From: Ilumatobacteraceae bacterium
GTDB taxonomy: Bacteria; Actinomycetota; Acidimicrobiia; Acidimicrobiales; Ilumatobacteraceae
NCBI GenBank assembly: GCA_025463305.1
Contig: JAOBWK010000108.1
Coordinates: 1 to 40,136, forward strand
Reading direction: 5' to 3'
Length of the DNA: 40,136 nucleotides
Numbering within the stretch: position 1 is the stretch's first letter; each line of letters opens with the position of its first letter. Shown here piece after piece: positions 38,747-40,136 of this stretch. The translations under genes and the position numbers were made by a program. The notes under the pieces were generated by a model. That model ran no database searches. It was given only the letters and a program-made list of their open reading frames with translations, and was not told the origin of the DNA.

Positions 38747-39529
38747 ATGACCGAGCAATCCGGCCAACCGAGCGCGACCGACTTCGAGCACGTGGATCTC
38801 ACCGGTGCGAGCTTCCGCAAGGTTCAGCTGAACGACGCCCGCTTCCGGATGGTCGACATGTCGGGCGCTCGCATGCGCGATGTGAGCCTCTCCGGAGGCG
38901 AGATCGACGGCGCCGAGATCGACGGCCTCCGCATCAACGGAGTCGAAGTGGCACGACTGATCGAGGCCGAGCTGACGCGACTGCAGCCCGCTCGTTCCCT
39001 CCGGCGCTCCTCGGACCCGAACGAGCTCCGCGCCGCATGGGCGGCCATCGAACTGGCCTGGGCGACGGCGTACCGGCGGGCGGCCGCCATGCCGGCCGGC
39101 ACGGTCGATGTCTGCGTGGAGGAGGAATGGTCCTTCGCCGAGACTGTTCGTCACATGGTGTTCGTCACCGATGCGTGGCTCGGAGCCGTCCTCGGCAGCG
39201 AACCTCGGTTCCATCCGTGGGGCGTTGCGTTCTCCGACGTCGGCGAGTTCGTCGAGGACGTGGCTGCGCTCGGGGTCGACGTGGACGCAACGCCGTCATG
39301 GGGCGACGTCCTCGCCGTGCGCGCCGAGCGCGTGGCCCGAGTCTGCGAGCTCTTGAGCACCGCGACGCCGGAATCGCTGTCCGAGCTCACTGCCGGACCC
39401 GTCTGGGCGGGCGACGAGCCGATCACCGTGCTGCGTTGTGTGTGGGTCGTGCTCCGCGAGGAGCTCGAGCACCTTCGCTTCGCGGAGCGCGACCTCGACG
39501 TCATCGAGGCCGACGCGCAGCCCCGCTAG
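38747..39529 (+). CDS. Pentapeptide-repeat/DinB-like fusion protein
   Basis: A 260-residue protein in two parts. Residues about 13-70 have pentapeptide-type repeats ([36 protein letters not shown]), which form a right-handed beta-helix. Residues about 95-250 resemble the DinB/mycothiol-dependent four-helix fold: [20 protein letters not shown], and a second His in [13 protein letters not shown]. DinB-like proteins bind a metal through three His; two are visible. The function is unknown, perhaps a thiol-dependent transferase. A TGGAGG site six bases upstream fixes the start. The gene is inserted in the opposite direction between rpsP and ffh; its TAG shares bases with the ffh stop. Confidence 0.75.
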   Translation: MTEQSGQPSATDFEHVDLTGASFRKVQLNDARFRMVDMSGARMRDVSLSGGEIDGAEIDGLRINGVEVARLIEAELTRLQPARSLRRSSDPNELRAAWAAIELAWATAYRRAAAMPAGTVDVCVEEEWSFAETVRHMVFVTDAWLGAVLGSEPRFHPWGVAFSDVGEFVEDVAALGVDVDATPSWGDVLAVRAERVARVCELLSTATPESLSELTAGPVWAGDEPITVLRCVWVVLREELEHLRFAERDLDVIEADAQPR

Positions 39530-40136
39530 TTGAACGGCATGTCGGGGAACCCGGGGGGCAGTCCGCCCTGGCCACCCTTCAGTGCGCCGAGCATGTTGGG
39601 CATCTTCTTCTTGCCCTTCTTGCCGACCTGCATCCCGCCCATCCGCTTCATCATCTTCTGCATCTCGCTGAACTGCTTGACCAGGCGGTTGATCTCGCCG
39701 ACGCTCGTGCCGCTGCCGGCCGCGATGCGGTTGCGGCGGCTGCCGTTGATGATCTCCGGCTTGCGGCGCTCCAGCGGGGTCATCGCGCGGATGATGGCCT
39801 CGACCGGCTTGAGGTCGTCATCGCTGATCTTCGCGCCCTTGAGCTCCTTGGGCATGCCCGGCATCATCCCCAGCAACCCGGACAGCGGACCCATCTTCTT
39901 CAGCTGCTGCATCTGCTCGAGGAAGTCGTCGAGGGTGAACTCGCCGGCGAGCATGCGCTCAGCAGCCTCTTCGGCGGAGTCCTTCTCGAAGGCCTTCTCG
40001 GCCTGCTCGATGAGGGTGAGCACGTCGCCCATGCCGAGGATCCGGCTGGCCATCCGGTCGGGGTGGAACTGCTCGAAGGCGTCGAGCTTCTCGCCGACCG
40101 AGGCGAAGGCAATGGGTTTCCCGGTGACGTTCTTGA
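39526..40136 (-). CDS. ffh: Signal recognition particle protein Ffh, C-terminal part
   Basis: The last 203 codons of Ffh; the start is right of the window. The piece begins in the GTPase domain (KNVTGKPIAFASVGEKLDAF, FHPDRMASRILGMGDV). The M domain follows, with the finger-loop and Met-rich helices: MGPLSGLLGMMPGMP and MKRMGGMQVGKKGKKKMP. SGTSVGEINRLVKQF and the RRNRIAAGSG segment bind 4.5S RNA. It targets membrane and secreted proteins to SecYEG. The stop TAG overlaps the TAG of the convergent gene within CTAG (39526-39529). Confidence 0.96.
   Translation of the reverse strand, partial: KNVTGKPIAFASVGEKLDAFEQFHPDRMASRILGMGDVLTLIEQAEKAFEKDSAEEAAERMLAGEFTLDDFLEQMQQLKKMGPLSGLLGMMPGMPKELKGAKISDDDLKPVEAIIRAMTPLERRKPEIINGSRRNRIAAGSGTSVGEINRLVKQFSEMQKMMKRMGGMQVGKKGKKKMPNMLGALKGGQGGLPPGFPDMPFN

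Noticed and set aside
1..40136. tRNA, rRNA, riboswitch, prophage or insertion sequence genes
   Set aside because: I saw no cloverleaf with a GGTTCGAATCC-type arm, no rRNA stretch, no transposase or integrase motifs. A covariance-model scan would be needed to exclude small ncRNAs.

Overview
The window is a high-GC, gene-dense stretch of an actinobacterial chromosome. The lineage evidence is an actinobacterial DUF2469 gene beside the rplS/trmD/rimM/KH/rpsP block, an RskA-type anti-sigma factor, many acyl-CoA and steroid catabolism genes, and frequent GTG starts. The overall style suggests Acidimicrobiia (Ilumatobacter-like), but that is an inference; no rRNA gene is present to settle it. I recognise 48 protein genes, two of them cut by the window edges. 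I see no tRNA, rRNA, CRISPR array, insertion sequence or prophage, and no gene-free stretch longer than about 230 bases.

Layout. Positions 1-9908 hold scattered catabolic genes: two thiolases, a VOC protein, a GNAT, a large sulfatase, a nitroreductase, an esterase lipoprotein, a methyltransferase, an SDR and a family III CoA-transferase. Positions 9973-12595 hold a Rieske oxygenase/acyl-CoA ligase pair. Positions 13581-20481 form the centre of the window: a seven-gene, tightly coupled minus-strand operon (echA20, ipdA, ipdB, ipdC, a MaoC-like hot-dog protein, an SDR, an MFS transporter) with a divergent SDR gene. This is the steroid C/D-ring (HIP) degradation module known from mycobacteria and rhodococci. 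IpdC, EchA20 and IpdAB act in succession to open the last two steroid rings as CoA thioesters.

Positions 20592-25807 carry a second MFS gene, an orphan carboxyltransferase, and an operon of a class III aminotransferase with two tandem flavodoxin-fold oxidoreductases. Positions 25785-29993 carry psuG, an RNA methyltransferase/ECF sigma/anti-sigma operon, and rpe. Positions 30012-35673 carry a membrane protein, an enoyl-CoA hydratase, a 36-residue membrane protein, a small translational-machinery-like protein, an alcohol dehydrogenase, a carboxymuconolactone decarboxylase-like protein and a FadD. From 35693 to the right edge lies the conserved informational block (yraN, DUF2469, rplS, trmD, rimM, KH, rpsP, ffh), with a divergent pentapeptide/DinB-like gene inserted between rpsP and ffh.

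Cross-cutting observations. Many genes have a TANNNT box 6-8 bases before the start codon, which implies leaderless mRNAs and fixes several starts. The echA20/SDR divergent promoter has a perfect 8+8 palindrome across both -35 regions. A small family of GACGACAT-containing palindromes sits in two convergent intergenic gaps and provides stop codons there. The MaoC-like protein of the ipd operon appears to lack the segment carrying the hydratase dyad.
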